Shown: piece by piece, positions 11,057-22,451 of the stretch
Numbering within the stretch: the stretch's first letter is position 1
How the letters are laid out: every line of letters starts with the position of its first letter
NCBI GenBank assembly: GCA_033557465.1
Contig: CM066035.1
Coordinates: 908,269,309 to 908,333,308, forward strand
DNA length: 64,000 nt
Direction: 5' to 3'
Origin: Ichthyophis bannanicus
Taxonomy: Eukaryota; Chordata; Amphibia; Gymnophiona; Ichthyophiidae
The notes under the pieces: generated by a model
The model's database searches: none
What the model was told of the DNA's origin: nothing
The model's input: the letters and a program-made list of their open reading frames with translations, nothing else
Made by a program: the position numbers and the translations under genes

Positions 11057-11300
11057 GCATGCCCACACCTGAGGGCCTCACCAGAGGGCCCTTTGGCAGG
11101 GAACGCAGGCAAAAAAACAGCTAACCACTTGAAGAAACAGACCACCCATTAAGGAAAACTACTTCATCGGAACTGTAAGTAACAATAAATCTGCCTCAAA
11201 GAATCAACATCCCGCACACCCCTCGCCTCATACTCTCCTTGCTGAGAACCTCTAACTCACCATGGGAAACAAAATGTGAATTGTCTTTCTTTTAATTACC

Positions 11301-12124
11301 GTGACTCTAGCCTGTATAAACCTAACACATTCTCCTACTCACCTCAGAAGTCCCATCCCAATACTACCCTATCAATACCGATCCAGTGACATGGCTATTA
11401 TAAATAAATATAAAATACCCTTCCGCAGCACAAAACAAAGGACTATTCAAATAAAACCCCACAATGAACTACAGAATCAAGATAGCTGCAATACAAACCA
11501 CACTACCCCTCTGAACTGGCAACTCATAAACGCAAGATCACTGAGGAACAAGATTCCAGTATTGACAGATCTCATCCAACACTCCACACCAGACATCATC
11601 TGTATCATGGAAACCTGGCTCTATGACTCGGACACAGTCCTCCTCAACCAACTGAAAACACCAAACTATGACATCTTCAACTATTCTAGACACAATAAAA
11701 AAAGGTGGGGGAGTAATTATCCTCTGCAAAACCACATTAAAAGCTCAATACACCGCCATTACAAGTTCAGAAGGTATTGATTTATTATCCATTGAAACTA
11801 AGAGGATTGCAATCACACTATTATATAGGACCCCTTCTGCTGATATCGATTCATTAGACAATATTCTTTCATCAGCTTGCCTTGATATACCAATTGGGAA
11901 GGATCATAGGAAGGATCACATCACTAGGTGACTTTAATCTCTCCTCATTACCTTCCACCCAAAGGGCTTCATTTCTTCAAGCAATGGAAGATTTAGGCTT
12001 TCAGCAAATCGTCAATAACCCTACACACATAAAGGGAAACACACAACCTCATATTTGTGCCAAAGGATCTTATAAATTGCAACCAAATACTCCCAATAAA
12101 TACTCTCCCAGTACCGCGGTCTGA
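11301..12124 (+). pseudogene. L2 ORF2 endonuclease domain, frameshifted
   Basis: Frames 11301-11780, 11668-11931 and 11882-12124 together encode an APE-type endonuclease. Visible motifs are INARSLRNKIPVL (EN start), DIICIMETWL (catalytic Glu), and GDFNLSSLPS (catalytic Asp/Asn) at 11930-11960. The first frame is lost at an A run near 11695, and another slip lies near 11900. The region 12125-12890, between EN and RT, is the linker and carries several stops. Confidence 0.75.
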
Positions 12125-12890
12125 CCACTACTTAATTCACTTCACTACCAAACATAAATATAACTTACACAAGCCTCACTCCAGCAAACAGTTCCATCAT
12201 TGATTCAAGAAATTTGATAAGGAAACATTTCCGAAAGACGCCATTCCTGTCCTGAACAAAGAGAGTGATTACCTTGAATCGCTCCTGAACAAATGGAATA
12301 AAACCTTGCAAGCAATCTCTGCCAACCCGCATATCAACTCTTCCAAAAAGACAAGAACCTCACAGCCATGGTACTTACAATCCATCAGAACAATTAAAAG
12401 ATCCTTAAGGAAAATCGAGAGAAAATGGAGATCCACAAAATCTCACCGACCTGATGATATACATGGAGACACTGAATCAATACCGAATGCACATCAATGA
12501 ATGAAAAAACGAATATTATGCAAACATACTAAAGAAATCTCTGAACTGTTCCAGAGAGTTATTCCTCATAGTTAATGATCTAATCAAAAAGCCAAGCACA
12601 GTCGACTCCCAGGATAATGAAATTAATGCACAACTGTTCGCAAATTATTATACTGATAAATCCAATGCACAACAACTGACCTAATAACAACTCCTAATGG
12701 ACCTACCCACACCTCTATATGGAACCTGTTCTTTCTTCCTTGCTCAGATCAGCTAAATCAATATATCAAAGCCATCAACACAAAAACATCACAGCTTGAT
12801 CCATGTCCAGTAAACTGGATTAAACTAACCAAGACAAAGCTGTCCCCCTATATCCTGAAAATCGTCAATCTATCCTTAGCCCAAGGATTA

Positions 12891-13613
12891 GTGCCTAAAG
12901 CCTTAAAAGAAACCACATTCCTCCCAATATTGAAAGATAACTCACTGGACAAGTGCAGCCCCAGCTCATACAGACCGATTTCAAGTTTTCCATTCCTCTC
13001 AAAGGTAATAGAAAAATCAGTACAGAAGCAACAACAAGACTTCATAGACACAAATGCCCCCCTGGACCAATATCAACATGGTTTCAAAGCATACCACGGT
13101 GTAGAAACTCTACTAACCTCCCTCCTAGACAATATTATCCGCGGAATCGAAAATACCAAACAAGCAAACATACTAATATTCCTGGATATAACCTCTGCCT
13201 TCGACTCCATAAAACATGAAATCTTAATCAAACGCCTAAAACACCTTGGAATCGGAGGCACCATAATTCAGTGGTTTACATCATATCTTACCAACCATAC
13301 ACAACAAGTCAGATTTAACAATACATTATCCAAACCATTCAATCTAACTCAAGGGCTCCCACAGGGGTCTGCCTTGTCAGCACTGCTTTTCAACATTTAT
13401 ATTCAACCAATATGTGACATAATCCTCAATTTCAATGTTGAATATAGAATATATGCAGATGACATCATGCTAGTCACACCATTCAATACACAAGACCCCA
13501 ACTATGAGAACATCATCAGCTGTTTCAATGAAATTTCACAATGGCTCAACTCTGTGAACCTTTCAATCAACTTTAAAAAAACAGAGGTCATGATAATTTC
13601 CAGGAATAAATTA
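12891..13613 (+). pseudogene. L2 reverse transcriptase, split by a transposon
   Basis: Open plus-strand frame with the full set of RT motifs in order: PSSYRPISSFPFLSKVIEK, FLDITSAFDSIKHEIL (first catalytic Asp), QGLPQGSALSALLFNIY, and IYADDIMLV (YADD active site intact) near 13450. After the lysine-rich KKTEVMIISRN block the frame is interrupted at 13613 by the insertion at 13614-16450. It resumes in phase at 16454 with the segment containing IKYLGILLDHNLNM and stops at 16665. RT function was probably lost at that insertion, since the domain itself looks undamaged. Confidence 0.85.
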
Positions 13614-16450
13614 CACAGGTACACTAAAAAAATTTTTTTTTAAACTGCCTCTAATGTTTCGATTGATTTTTACGTTTTTTGGTGCGCTGAATCCATATCT
13701 GGTAACCAATTTGCTCCATCACGTACAGATTTTTTGCTACATTGGGTTAGCAGTTTGAGGTGAGCGTTTCAGATTGAGTGCAATCGAGATAAAAGTTTCT
13801 TGGATGAATTCTTTATACTAATTGTTTAGTAGTTATTCAAATAAGAATAAAGAAAATTGTAACAAGGCAGCACATAAGAATAGAGTAATGTCAACAAAAC
13901 ACACTGTGATGGTAGCAAAATTGTCTGCACTTAAAACAGCCACATACATGTGCACAAACATTGAGCATATAAGAGCAAGATTAGACACAAAGCAAAGCAA
14001 AGAAATGTGCAAAAAATGTTGTACAGGTATGTATGTAAGAATAGAAAACGCAAACCGCACCATTGCAATACATGAAGACAAACACCCGATGGTGTGAAAA
14101 TAAAATTCTAATAAATGAGATCCGACACTGTGGTAATAACTAGCAAATTTTTATTTCAAAGTTTAGCAAAAACACGATATTTGTCAACACAGTTTAGATT
14201 TTAAAGTCATTCTTGGGTCAATCAATCTCCTGGTGGGCCCGTTTCTTCTTCCCCCGAATGCTTCTCTTGGTGCGCTGCTTGGCGTATTTTTCATCTGGGG
14301 TTTCCCGCAGCAGCAACCAGCAGAAATCATCCATCATAGTGGTGTTCCATCTTCCTTGGTACCTTCTCTCTGCGTCCTTGATGTCCTGGTGAAACCTTTC
14401 ACCTTGTTCTTCACTGTACGCCCCCAGGTTTTCGGGAAAGTAGTTCACATGGGAGTGCAAGAAATGGACTTTCAGGCTCATGTTACAGCCTTGTTCTTTG
14501 AAGGCATTGAGCATCCTGGCAACAATATCCTTATAGTTCTCATCCCGCCTGTTCCCCAAGAATTTGAGAACAACATCCTTGAAGGAATCCCAGGCTTCTT
14601 TTTCCTTCTCAGACATCGTTTCAGCGAATGCTCCATCTGAAATGAGTTTCCTTATATCAGGGCCAATAAACACTCCTTCCTTTAGCTTTGCTTCAGAAAG
14701 TCGGGGGAACTTTGAGCAAAGGTACCGAAAGCACTCACCATCTTTTGGAAGGGACTTGATGAATTGCTTAATGAGACCCAACTTAATGTGGAGAGGTGGT
14801 AATAGAATTTTATCACGAGGTACCAAGCTCTCATGAAGAACATTTTTCTCACCGGGTCTCAAATACTCCCGAATTGGCCAGTCTTTTTTCCCCCAGTGTA
14901 GGTCGCGGGCCCGGCTATCCCACAAGCAAAGGAAGCAGGGATATTTGGTGAAACCGGATTGTTGCCCTAATAGCATGGATAGAATTTTAAAGTCTCCACA
15001 AATCATCCACTTATGCTCATCATAACGAATCTTCTGAAGAATCAGGGCCAAATTCTCGTATTTTTCTTGGAGAATAACAGAGTGAGCAATAGGAACTGAA
15101 GCGAATGTGTTGCCATTATGAAGAAGAACACCTTTTATGCTGTCTTTTGACGAATCAATGAACAGCCGCCATTCAGCAGGATCATACTTGAGTTTAAACT
15201 TTTCCATCACTCCGTATATATCGTTGCAAAATACCAAATCTTCCTCTTTGCTGAAATACTTCAAAAATTGTGTCTCGCGGTTGCGGTACCAATAAAAAGT
15301 TGTTCCTGGTGACAATAGATTTTTCTGTTTAAGCCGAGAACCTAGCAGTTGGGCAGCATCTTTTGGGAGTCCTAAATCCCGGACTAAATCATTCAATTCA
15401 GCTTGAGAGAAAAGTTCAGGTTTCGGATCTGGTTCAGTTTCAAACTCGGAAGTACTGGACTCATCGGGAAAAGCCATCTGATGAGTCTCATCATGATCAG
15501 AACCGTCCACACAAATATGATCCAAAGATTTTGGTGGTTCAGGCACAGGTACTTCGTTGCTATGAGGCATAGGCCTAACTGCTGAGGGAAGTTTGGGGTA
15601 ACTTATTACGTTCTTATTTTTTAAGTTGTATCCCTTCACAATGCAAGAGCAAAAATAGCAGTCACTGCTGTGGTCTCTTTGTTCATGCCACATCATAGGT
15701 ATTCCGAAACGAAATGCTTGTTTTTTACCTTTCATCCATAAGCGTAGATCTTCCTCACATGTCTTGCACACTTTGTGAGGAGCCCACGGTTTGTCTTGAT
15801 CGCCTAACTTCAAACCGAAATAGGCGAAATATACTTTTTTAATAAATGCAGAAATGTTCCTCTGCCGCTTTTTCACGGTATATTCCCCACAAATAAAACA
15901 AAAACTGTCCGGAGAGTTGACGCAACCTCTGGCTCTGTGAGCCATCACAAATACACAGCACTGCAAACTACAACTGTAGTGAACCACTTCGGAATAAAGC
16001 TGGATTACGACTGAGCAAACAAAAGGTAATAATGAACTTGCAAGAAACTGAAATTTGACAGGAACGTTCATGTCGCAACCACCGTGTTTGAGCGAGCGAA
16101 CGAGGCGAGGCGAACAGGAAAGAACATGCGCCAGCGCGAGTACTGGATTTAGCCCCCCGCCTCCCAATTGTCCTGTTAATGTATAAAATGAATACAAAAC
16201 ACTCTAAAATATCATGAGGGAGTGTTTCTAGTTAGTTAACCATTACAACCTCTATTTTGGGCCAAGAAAATAAACTGCAGTCGGCTAAAAAGAAAATTAT
16301 GTGAACATTCCTTATATGGGTAAGAAATCTAATTTTGCAAGAAAACGTGACGTGATGGAACATTTTGGCTATTTTTCCTGGATTCAGCACCCCAAAATCT
16401 ATAGGAATCAGTTGCAAAACTGGAGGCAGTTTTTTGGTAGTGTACCTGTG
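13614..16450 (-). mobile_element. CMC/Chapaev-type DNA transposon, apparently complete
   Basis: 2837-bp insertion into the L2 RT gene with a 3-bp target duplication TTA (13611-13613 and 16451-16453). The termini are inverted repeats beginning CACAGGTACACTA and sharing AACTGCCTC about 30 bases in. Similarity continues to about 100 bp, including GCTGAATCCA near both ends. It contains one long minus-strand transposase frame. CAC termini and a 3-bp TSD fit the CACTA-Mirage-Chapaev group; that assignment is from memory of the group's features. Confidence 0.85.
14218..15945 (-). CDS. DDE-type transposase of the CMC-like element
   Basis: A 575-residue frame without stops, which would cut and paste the surrounding element. 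I chose the ATG at 15945 (MAHRARG). The open frame extends to 16197, but its first 84 residues include a TTG start and terminal-repeat sequence; an ATG at 16071 is the alternative. The N-terminus has a ZAD-like metal-binding arrangement (Cys16/19 and Cys60/63), then CYFC at 96-99. The candidate catalytic triad is Asp264 (FIDSSK), Asp318 (CGDFK) and Glu512/513 or 516 (YSEEQGERFHQD). CFLCLWDSR at 337-345 and HFLHSH at 494-499 are Cys/His motifs I recall in relatives in arthropods and Hydra. The tail is basic (KRSIRGKKKRA), a likely nuclear signal. The intact frame suggests recent activity. Superfamily is likely but unverified. Confidence 0.8.
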   Translation of the reverse strand: MAHRARGCVNSPDSFCFICGEYTVKKRQRNISAFIKKVYFAYFGLKLGDQDKPWAPHKVCKTCEEDLRLWMKGKKQAFRFGIPMMWHEQRDHSSDCYFCSCIVKGYNLKNKNVISYPKLPSAVRPMPHSNEVPVPEPPKSLDHICVDGSDHDETHQMAFPDESSTSEFETEPDPKPELFSQAELNDLVRDLGLPKDAAQLLGSRLKQKNLLSPGTTFYWYRNRETQFLKYFSKEEDLVFCNDIYGVMEKFKLKYDPAEWRLFIDSSKDSIKGVLLHNGNTFASVPIAHSVILQEKYENLALILQKIRYDEHKWMICGDFKILSMLLGQQSGFTKYPCFLCLWDSRARDLHWGKKDWPIREYLRPGEKNVLHESLVPRDKILLPPLHIKLGLIKQFIKSLPKDGECFRYLCSKFPRLSEAKLKEGVFIGPDIRKLISDGAFAETMSEKEKEAWDSFKDVVLKFLGNRRDENYKDIVARMLNAFKEQGCNMSLKVHFLHSHVNYFPENLGAYSEEQGERFHQDIKDAERRYQGRWNTTMMDDFCWLLLRETPDEKYAKQRTKRSIRGKKKRAHQEID

Positions 16451-17190
16451 TTATTCTCACTGTCTCAACAACTCCTAGTAAATGGTTCTTCCCTCACTAT
16501 CAAAAACGAAATAAAATACCTAGGTATTCTGCTTGACCATAACCTCAACATGACAAGACACATCGATATGATAACGAGAACAATATACAAGATCCGGATG
16601 ATACAAAACCTGAAACCTCTACTATCCACAGATGATTTTCACACAATAGCACTTCGATTTCAGTAATGTAATCCTACAAGGTCTTCCTAAACAAACCCTG
16701 AAACCACTCCAAATAGCTCAAAACACAGTAGTCCGCACAATAATAAAAGTTGCAATATTTGAACACATAACCCAACCCCAATCCTGTATCAACTACATTG
16801 GTTACCAGTCTCTCAAAGAATCAAATTCAAAGCCATCCTGACTATATTCAAGATTATAACCAATATTTCCCCTACATTTCTGACCTCATTAATTCATATC
16901 CAATCGGAAACAAGAGGTAGGAGGGAAAACATGAGAAACCTACTAGCCACACCAGTGGAGTCAAGAAAAACAAACTTATCAATCACAAATAGAGCCTTCT
17001 CATTGTAAGCACTGATCCTCTGGAACTCTTTACCTAACTACCTACAGTAAGAGAGATAAAAGATCTTTCTATATTCAGGAAAAAGCTCAAAACTGCACTG
17101 TTCTCTGAAGCATACCAAACAATAATTGACAAGCAAGACTCAACAACCCAGAACAGTAACTCAACCATCAAGTAAAGTAACCCTCAACAA
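16451..17190 (+). pseudogene. L2 ORF2 C-terminal region, continuation after the CMC insertion
   Basis: 16454-16665 continues the RT frame of 12891-13613 in phase and encodes the thumb/connection region (IKYLGILLDHNLNM). A frameshift near 16660 follows. Reading in other frames to about 17130 gives scattered L2 C-terminal similarity (TPILYQLHWLP-like text near 16780 and a SAYQT/NN-rich end). The 3' UTR then runs to the hAT insertion at 17191. Confidence 0.7.
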
Positions 17191-17279
17191 CAGGGCCGGA
17201 TTTACCTATACGCCATGTACGCCATGGCGTAGGGCCCACAGCTGGCAAGGGCCCACAAAAATGAACAAGTTAGGCTTTT

Positions 17280-17690
17280 TTTTAAAATAAAATTAAAAAA
17301 AAAACCTGCTGGCTGCCGCCGCGGGGCCCCCTCTGCTGCCGCGGCAGCATGGACTGACCCGCGGGGGCCCCCTCTGCAATGTCGATGCCTCCCTCCCTCC
17401 GTCCCTCCCTCCGTGCAGGCTGTGAGACACGTGAAGGCAGACTGTCTCCCTCGCGTCTCTGTTAAGCCCGCAGGGGCTGATGGGAAATTTCCCATCAGCC
17501 CCTGCGGGCTTAACAGAGACGCGAGGGAGACAGTCTGCCTTCGCGCCTCTCACAGCCTGCACGGAGGGACCGACCGACCGACCGACCGACATTGCAGAGG
17601 GGGCCCCCGCGGGTCAGTCCATGCTGCCGCGGCAGCAGAGGGGGCCCCGCGGCGGCAGCCAGCAGGTGTTTTTTTTAATTTAAATTTTAC
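17280..17690. repeat. CpG-rich palindrome of about 400 bp
   Basis: Centred between 17487 and 17488 (GGGAAATTTCCC). Both arms extend about 180-200 bp to mirrored A-rich and T-rich edges and include GCCGCGGCAGCATGGACTGA and its complement. The arms differ mainly in short tetranucleotide runs (CTCC on the left, GACC on the right). With no spacer at the centre this could extrude as a cruciform. Confidence 0.92.
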
Positions 17691-17697
17691 TTTAGGC

Positions 17698-18440
17698 CGG
17701 GGGGGGGGGGGGGAGTAGGACTGGGAATGGGCTATTGGGGGGGCTGGGGCTGGGACTGGAAATGGATTGGGGGATTAAGGCTGGAGGTGGGCTGATGAGG
17801 TTAGGACTGGTAATGGGCTGTGGGCTGTTGGGGGGGTTGGAACTGGTAATGGTCTTTGGGGGGGGGGTTAAGACTGGTAATGGGCTGTGGGCTGATGGGG
17901 GCTGTCTGGTAATGGGCTATGGGGGGGCTAGGGCTGGAAATGGGCTGGGGGGGTTAAGACTGGAGGTGGACTGATGGGGTTAGGACTGGTAATGGGCTGT
18001 TGGAGGGGGTTTAGAACTGGTAATGGGCTTTGGGGGGGTTAAGACTGGTAATGGGCTGTGGGCTGATGGGGGCTGTCTGGTAATGGGCTATGGGGGGGCT
18101 AGGACTGGAAAGGGGCTGGGGGGGTTAAGACTGGAGGTGGGCTGATGGGGTTAGGACTGGTAATGGGCTGTGGGCTGATGGGAGGGGGTTAGGACTGGCA
18201 ATGGGCTATGGGGGGCTGACTGGAAATGGGTTGATGGGGTTAGGATTGGAAGTGGGCTGATGGGGGGTTAGGACTGGTAATGGGTTATAGGGGGGGCTTA
18301 AACTGAAAATGGGGTGATGGGGGGTTAGGACTGTAAGTGGGTTGATGGGGGGCTAGGACTGGTATTGGGTTGGGGGGTTGCTAGGACTGGAAATGGGCTG
18401 ATGGGTGGCTAGGACTGGAAATGGGCTGATGCAGGGACTA
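17698..18440 (+). repeat. G-rich minisatellite in the hAT
   Basis: About 25-35-bp imperfect units built on GGACTGGTAATGGGCTG plus runs of 4-9 G, preceded by a run of 15 G at 17700. Many closely spaced G runs make G-quadruplex formation likely. Units of the same consensus recur at 62080-62600. Confidence 0.9.
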
Positions 18441-19739
18441 GAAGGGAATGGATGCTGGGTGAGGCTGGAACTAGAAGGGAGCTGATGTTGGGGGAGGATT
18501 AGAATGGGATGGGGCTGGAAGAGTAAAATGGAGAAGGGAAAAATATTTTGTGTGGGAGGGATAAAAAATCTACAATTGGCCGGGTATTGGGAGAGTAAGT
18601 GGGGATTGAGGATGGAGGGGTAAAATTTGAGTGGATGAAATAGGAATGAGGAAAGAGCAAAAGGAGAAAGATTAGTATGTTAAAGCAGATGTAGAGAGAG
18701 AATGGAAAAAAAACTAGGAGAGAAGAAAGGACAAATGGACAGCAGACGATGGAGAGTTAGCAGAAGACACGAAGAAACCAGAAGAAAGTGGCTGGAGCAA
18801 TTGCAGCTGAAAAAAATGCACAAAAGGTAGAAAAATATCTCTATATTTTGAATTTATTAATTGGAATATGTCAGCTCTGGTAAATGTGCATCATTAACGT
18901 CTGCGCTTTGTTTAGTACAAGAGCAAATTAATGTATAGTTTTATTTCTACAGTGTTGTACATTCCAAGTTTGGCTTTTGGGATTCCCAGTTTAATTATTG
19001 TCTTCCTGTTTCTAAATTGTGATTACTTGTTTGGTGATGGTCTATGTTCTGCATGTGTAACTGAGCTGAGGTGTTCTGTTTATATAATTCCTATTTGACA
19101 TTGCCACTTGTTCTCTTTCCCCAGTAGGTCATGTATTGTTGTTCTCTGAAATGTATTGGTTTAATATTTGCAGTGTTGCCTTTTGATTGGTAGAGTATGG
19201 TGTTGTGAGTCCTGGTAGTGCTGTTAGGATACGGTGGGTTTGCTATGGGTTCTAAATGGGCAGTGTTTGTAGTAGTTCCTAATGTGTCTGGCAGTTGGCA
19301 CTGGATTATAGTAATGTAGAAATTTTTTAGTCTTTCTTTATCCATACACTCATTAAGAGGCACGTTTACTAAAAGTTACTATATGGTAACATTATGCAAA
19401 TATTTATGCAAATGAGGCCCCTTATGCAAATGAGGCCCCGCACCCCCCTTGGGCCGCCCCTGCTGGGGGCCCACAATTTTTGTTGGCGTAGGGCCTCACT
19501 CAAGGTAAATCCGGCCCTGCTCAACAATGCACTCTCCATAACATTTACCCTTAAATGTAAATAGTTTGCCGTTACATACTATACTACAGGCCAGAGTTTG
19601 TTGTAATAAATTTATGATACCTGTTAATATGTAATAAACTTGTAAATATGTTCCATGTTTTATGTAAACTGCTCAGTGCAGTAAGAATTGAGCTATCTGT
19701 AAACTGCCTTGATTATTTGATAAAGCGGTATATAAAATC

Positions 19740-19860
19740 CGTAAATATTTTATTTATTTTTATTTATTTATTTAACTGTATTTATATCCTGCTTTTCACC
19801 GCTTCAGCCTCCACAGCACAAAACATGTTATTAATCAAAAATAAATAAATAAAATAAAAT
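19740..19860. repeat. AT-rich tails, (ATTT)n and (AAAT)n
   Basis: L2 tail of TTTATTTATT units ends near 19772. It is followed by a short segment with TATTTATATCCTGCTTTTC and then AAATAAATAAATAAAATAAAAT at 19838-19862, consistent with the 3' tails of two LINE/SINE insertions in opposite orientation meeting here. Confidence 0.6.
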
Positions 19861-19984
19861 AAATCTCCTTGCTCATAAAAATATCCTGATACTATCACTG
19901 AGTAGGAAGGAAGTCAAACATGCACTTCAATTTTCAAATTGCCTACCTCTTGCTTCTCAATAAGAACCAGCAGATTTTACTGAG

Positions 19985-20385
19985 AGTAGACTGAAGTGTT
20001 TATGTTATCAGAATATAGAAAGACTAGGGGACATGCAATGAAGCTACAGGGTAAACTATTTAAGACTAATAAAAGAAAATATTTTTTCACTCAACGTGTA
20101 AACAAACTCTGGAATTTGTTACCGGAGGATGTAGTAAAGGCTGTTAGTGTAGCTGGGTTTAAAAAAGGTTTGGACAAGTTCCTGGAGGAAAGGTCCATAA
20201 ACCATTATTAAGAGGGGACCCAGGATATCAATGCTTGACCCAATACAAGCATTGTGGAACCTGTGTCTTTTGGGCAAACTGCTAGGTACGTATGACCTAG
20301 ATTGGCCACTGTTGGAAACAGGATACTGGGCTCGATGGACCTTGGTCTGACCCAGTATGGCATATCTTATGTTCTTATGAGCACC
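19985..20385 (+). mobile_element. CR1 LINE 3' fragment
   Basis: Encodes the CR1 C-terminus (KYFFTQRVNKLWNLLPEDV at about 20085-20130, then SVAGFKKGLDKFLEERS) followed by the 3' UTR, which ends near GGCATATCTTATGTTCTTATG. The 3' UTR matches 4240-4400 (CTGTTGGAAACAGGATACTGGG). The 5' part is truncated, the usual outcome of CR1 insertion. Confidence 0.85.
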
Positions 20386-21275
20386 ACAACTACCCAAGGT
20401 TAACAGTGCAAAATAAAATTAATCAAACCCTAATCTAAAAGGCTTCAGCACTCAGGTGACCATTTTCGAAGTGGCAGTAGCCAACATAACAGGCACGAAG
20501 CCATATGTCTCTATAATGGGGTTTTCTAAACCTGCCCTTGTGACCCCCTGCGTAATCCGGGTTTCAGGATGTTCACAATAAGTATGCAACCCCTATGATC
20601 ACTGGGTGTCCTAGTGTTGAAGGAGGAAGTGACTCTTTTACAATGGAAGGTATATTAAGTGATACGCAGAGGTATCACTGACTCTAGCAGCTATGTAAAG
20701 GTAGAAAAAGTGTGTGGAATTTTCTAGCTGCCTCCCAAATTAGAAAACTGGGAACGGAGTTTGATAAGATATTAGAGGTAATAAAGGACTGAGTTTGAGA
20801 GGGGAATTAACCTTTAACCTCCTTGCTACCAGGCTGACAGTGTGAATGTTGAGCTCATGAATCAGTGGGGTCCTGGGGATTGTATCAACGACAGGAAGTA
20901 AATGCTATCTGATTTCACAGCTACATGGTGCTTGCTGCCATAGTTGATAAAAGGCAGAGTGGCAAGGAAATTTTAGTAGGGCCAGGGCTCATGTGGCCCA
21001 CCTCATTCTGATGCCTATGAGATTTGAGGCACTGCACAGCACCTATAACCAGTTTGGAGAACCAGCAAGAGGACTAGCAGTCTGAAGGGACTTGTACACT
21101 CATATTTTCTAAAATACATGTGTACATCACAATCCCATTTCTGCTCCACCCAAACTATATCTGGAAACACCAACATGCAGATCACATAAAAGTAGGTGCA
21201 CACTTTCTGGGCACACACTTTTCATACACACATGTGGTCACATGAATTTATAAAAGCCCTTTTCAGCATGTAAAA
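20386..21275. other. No gene seen
   Basis: Unassigned sequence. Short frames here lack motifs and I see no terminal repeats or tandem arrays. It may be old unique DNA. Confidence 0.5.
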
Positions 21276-22029
21276 CAAGCTTTGTTGTTGTTAAGTGCCA
21301 TCGAGTCAGCGTCGACTCATGGCGACCCTCAGAATAGTTGTCCTAAACTGTGTTCAGTCTTCAGTCAGGCAGCTCATTGTTGACAGACTGGCACCCATCA
21401 TTGCTGTTATTGTATCGATCCATCTCATTGCTGGCCTTCTTCTTTTGCGTTGACCTTCTACCTTGCCAACATGATGTCTTTCTCTCTTCGAATGATGTGT
21501 CCAAAGTATGAAAGTCGAAGTCTTGTTGTGAGTTTCTAAAGAAAGCTTAGGTTTGATCTCCTCTAGTACTGACTGGTTTGTTCTTCAGGCAGTCCCTGGT
21601 ATACACAGTGTACATCGCTAGCACCATAATTCAAAGGCATCGATTTTCTTCCTATCTATTTTTTCCATTGTCCAATTTTCGCATCCATATGACATTATTG
21701 AAAATACCATGGCTTGAACAAGTCAAATCTTTGTATGGAGAGAGACATCTCTGCTTTTGAGAATCATGTCTAGGTCCTTCACAGACATTCTGCCAAGAGC
21801 AGTGCGTTGTTGGATTTCTTGACCGCTTGTCGTTTCTTTATTGATAGTTGATCTAAATAGGTTAAAGATCTCAAGTATTTCAATTTCTTCTCCAGCAACA
21901 ATGAACTTATTGATTTTGCCAGTTGTCAGGATCTTTGTCTTCTTTACATTAAAGTGTGGGCCCATTTTAAGACTATGATCTTGAGAAGCAAATGTTTCAG
22001 ATTGTCTTCACTTTCAGCCAGTAATGTGG

Positions 22030-22451
22030 TATCAGCATAGCGAAGGCTGTTGATGAGTCTTCCACCAGTCTTCATACCTCAGTTGTCTTCATACAGTCCT
22101 GCTTCTCTGACGATTTGTTCTACATATAAATTAAATAGATAGGGGTTAAAGTATGCAGGCTTGTCGTATACCATTGCTGATTTTAAACCATTCTGTTTCT
22201 CCTTCTTACGTTCAAACCTTTGCTTCTTGATCAATGTAAAGTTTGTGCAAGAGAACTATCAGGAGTTCTGGTTTACCCATGCTTCTTAATGTTGCCCAGA
22301 GTTTCTCATGGTTTACACAGTCAAAAGCCTTGCTGTAGTCAATACAACACATATAGATATCCTTTTGGTATTCTTTAGTCTTTTCAAGGATCCATCTCAA
22401 ATCCGCAATGATGTCTCTGCTGCCTCGCACTTTCCATAACTGTTCTTGCAT
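22030..22451 (-). pseudogene. RTE reverse transcriptase, active site damaged
   Basis: Minus frame 22451-22212 encodes RT motifs ADLRWILEKTKEYQKDIY and CCIDYSKAFDCVNHEKLW. Downstream, at 22031-22045, the active-site box reads LRYADTTLL. The family normally has YADDTTLL, so one GAT codon is lost. The region 21723-21965 encodes the NVKKTKI(L/M) block and following residues. The RT cannot be functional. Confidence 0.75.

Larger units (their letters stand above)
17191..19519. mobile_element. Non-autonomous hAT transposon, 2.33 kb
   Basis: The termini are CAGGGCCGGATTTACCT and its inverted match at 19503-19519, flanked by a perfect 8-bp TSD CTCAACAA (17183-17190 and 19520-19527), diagnostic of hAT. 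The interior holds a 400-bp palindrome (17280-17690), a G-rich minisatellite (17698-18440) and about 1 kb of AT-rich sequence. No transposase is present; overlapping frames in the palindrome are mirror images of each other. A related minisatellite and flank occur at 62080-63100. Confidence 0.92.
10780..19760 (+). mobile_element. L2-clade LINE, near full length, split by two DNA transposons
   Basis: Reading plus strand, the element has a tandem 142-bp repeat in its 5' untranslated part (10791-11056), an endonuclease region (11500-12120), an RT region (12891-13613), a CMC-type insertion (13614-16450), the C-terminal ORF and 3' UTR (16451-17190), a hAT insertion (17191-19519) and the L2 3' end (19520-19760). 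The end has AACTGCCTTGATTATTTG and GGTATATAAA, then an AT-rich tail of ATTT/TAAA units. Removing the two inserts with one TSD copy each leaves a single L2 about 3.8 kb long. The EN part has frame breaks; the RT part is open. Confidence 0.85.

Noticed and set aside
13822..14097. Plus-strand 91-codon frame in the CMC-like element
   Set aside because: It lies in the 3' untranslated part of a minus-strand transposon and shows no domain; low-complexity Lys-rich text from AT-rich DNA.
17202..17718. Overlapping frames on both strands with similar peptides
   Set aside because: They are mirror translations of a DNA palindrome inside a non-autonomous hAT, so similarity across strands is expected and does not indicate coding.
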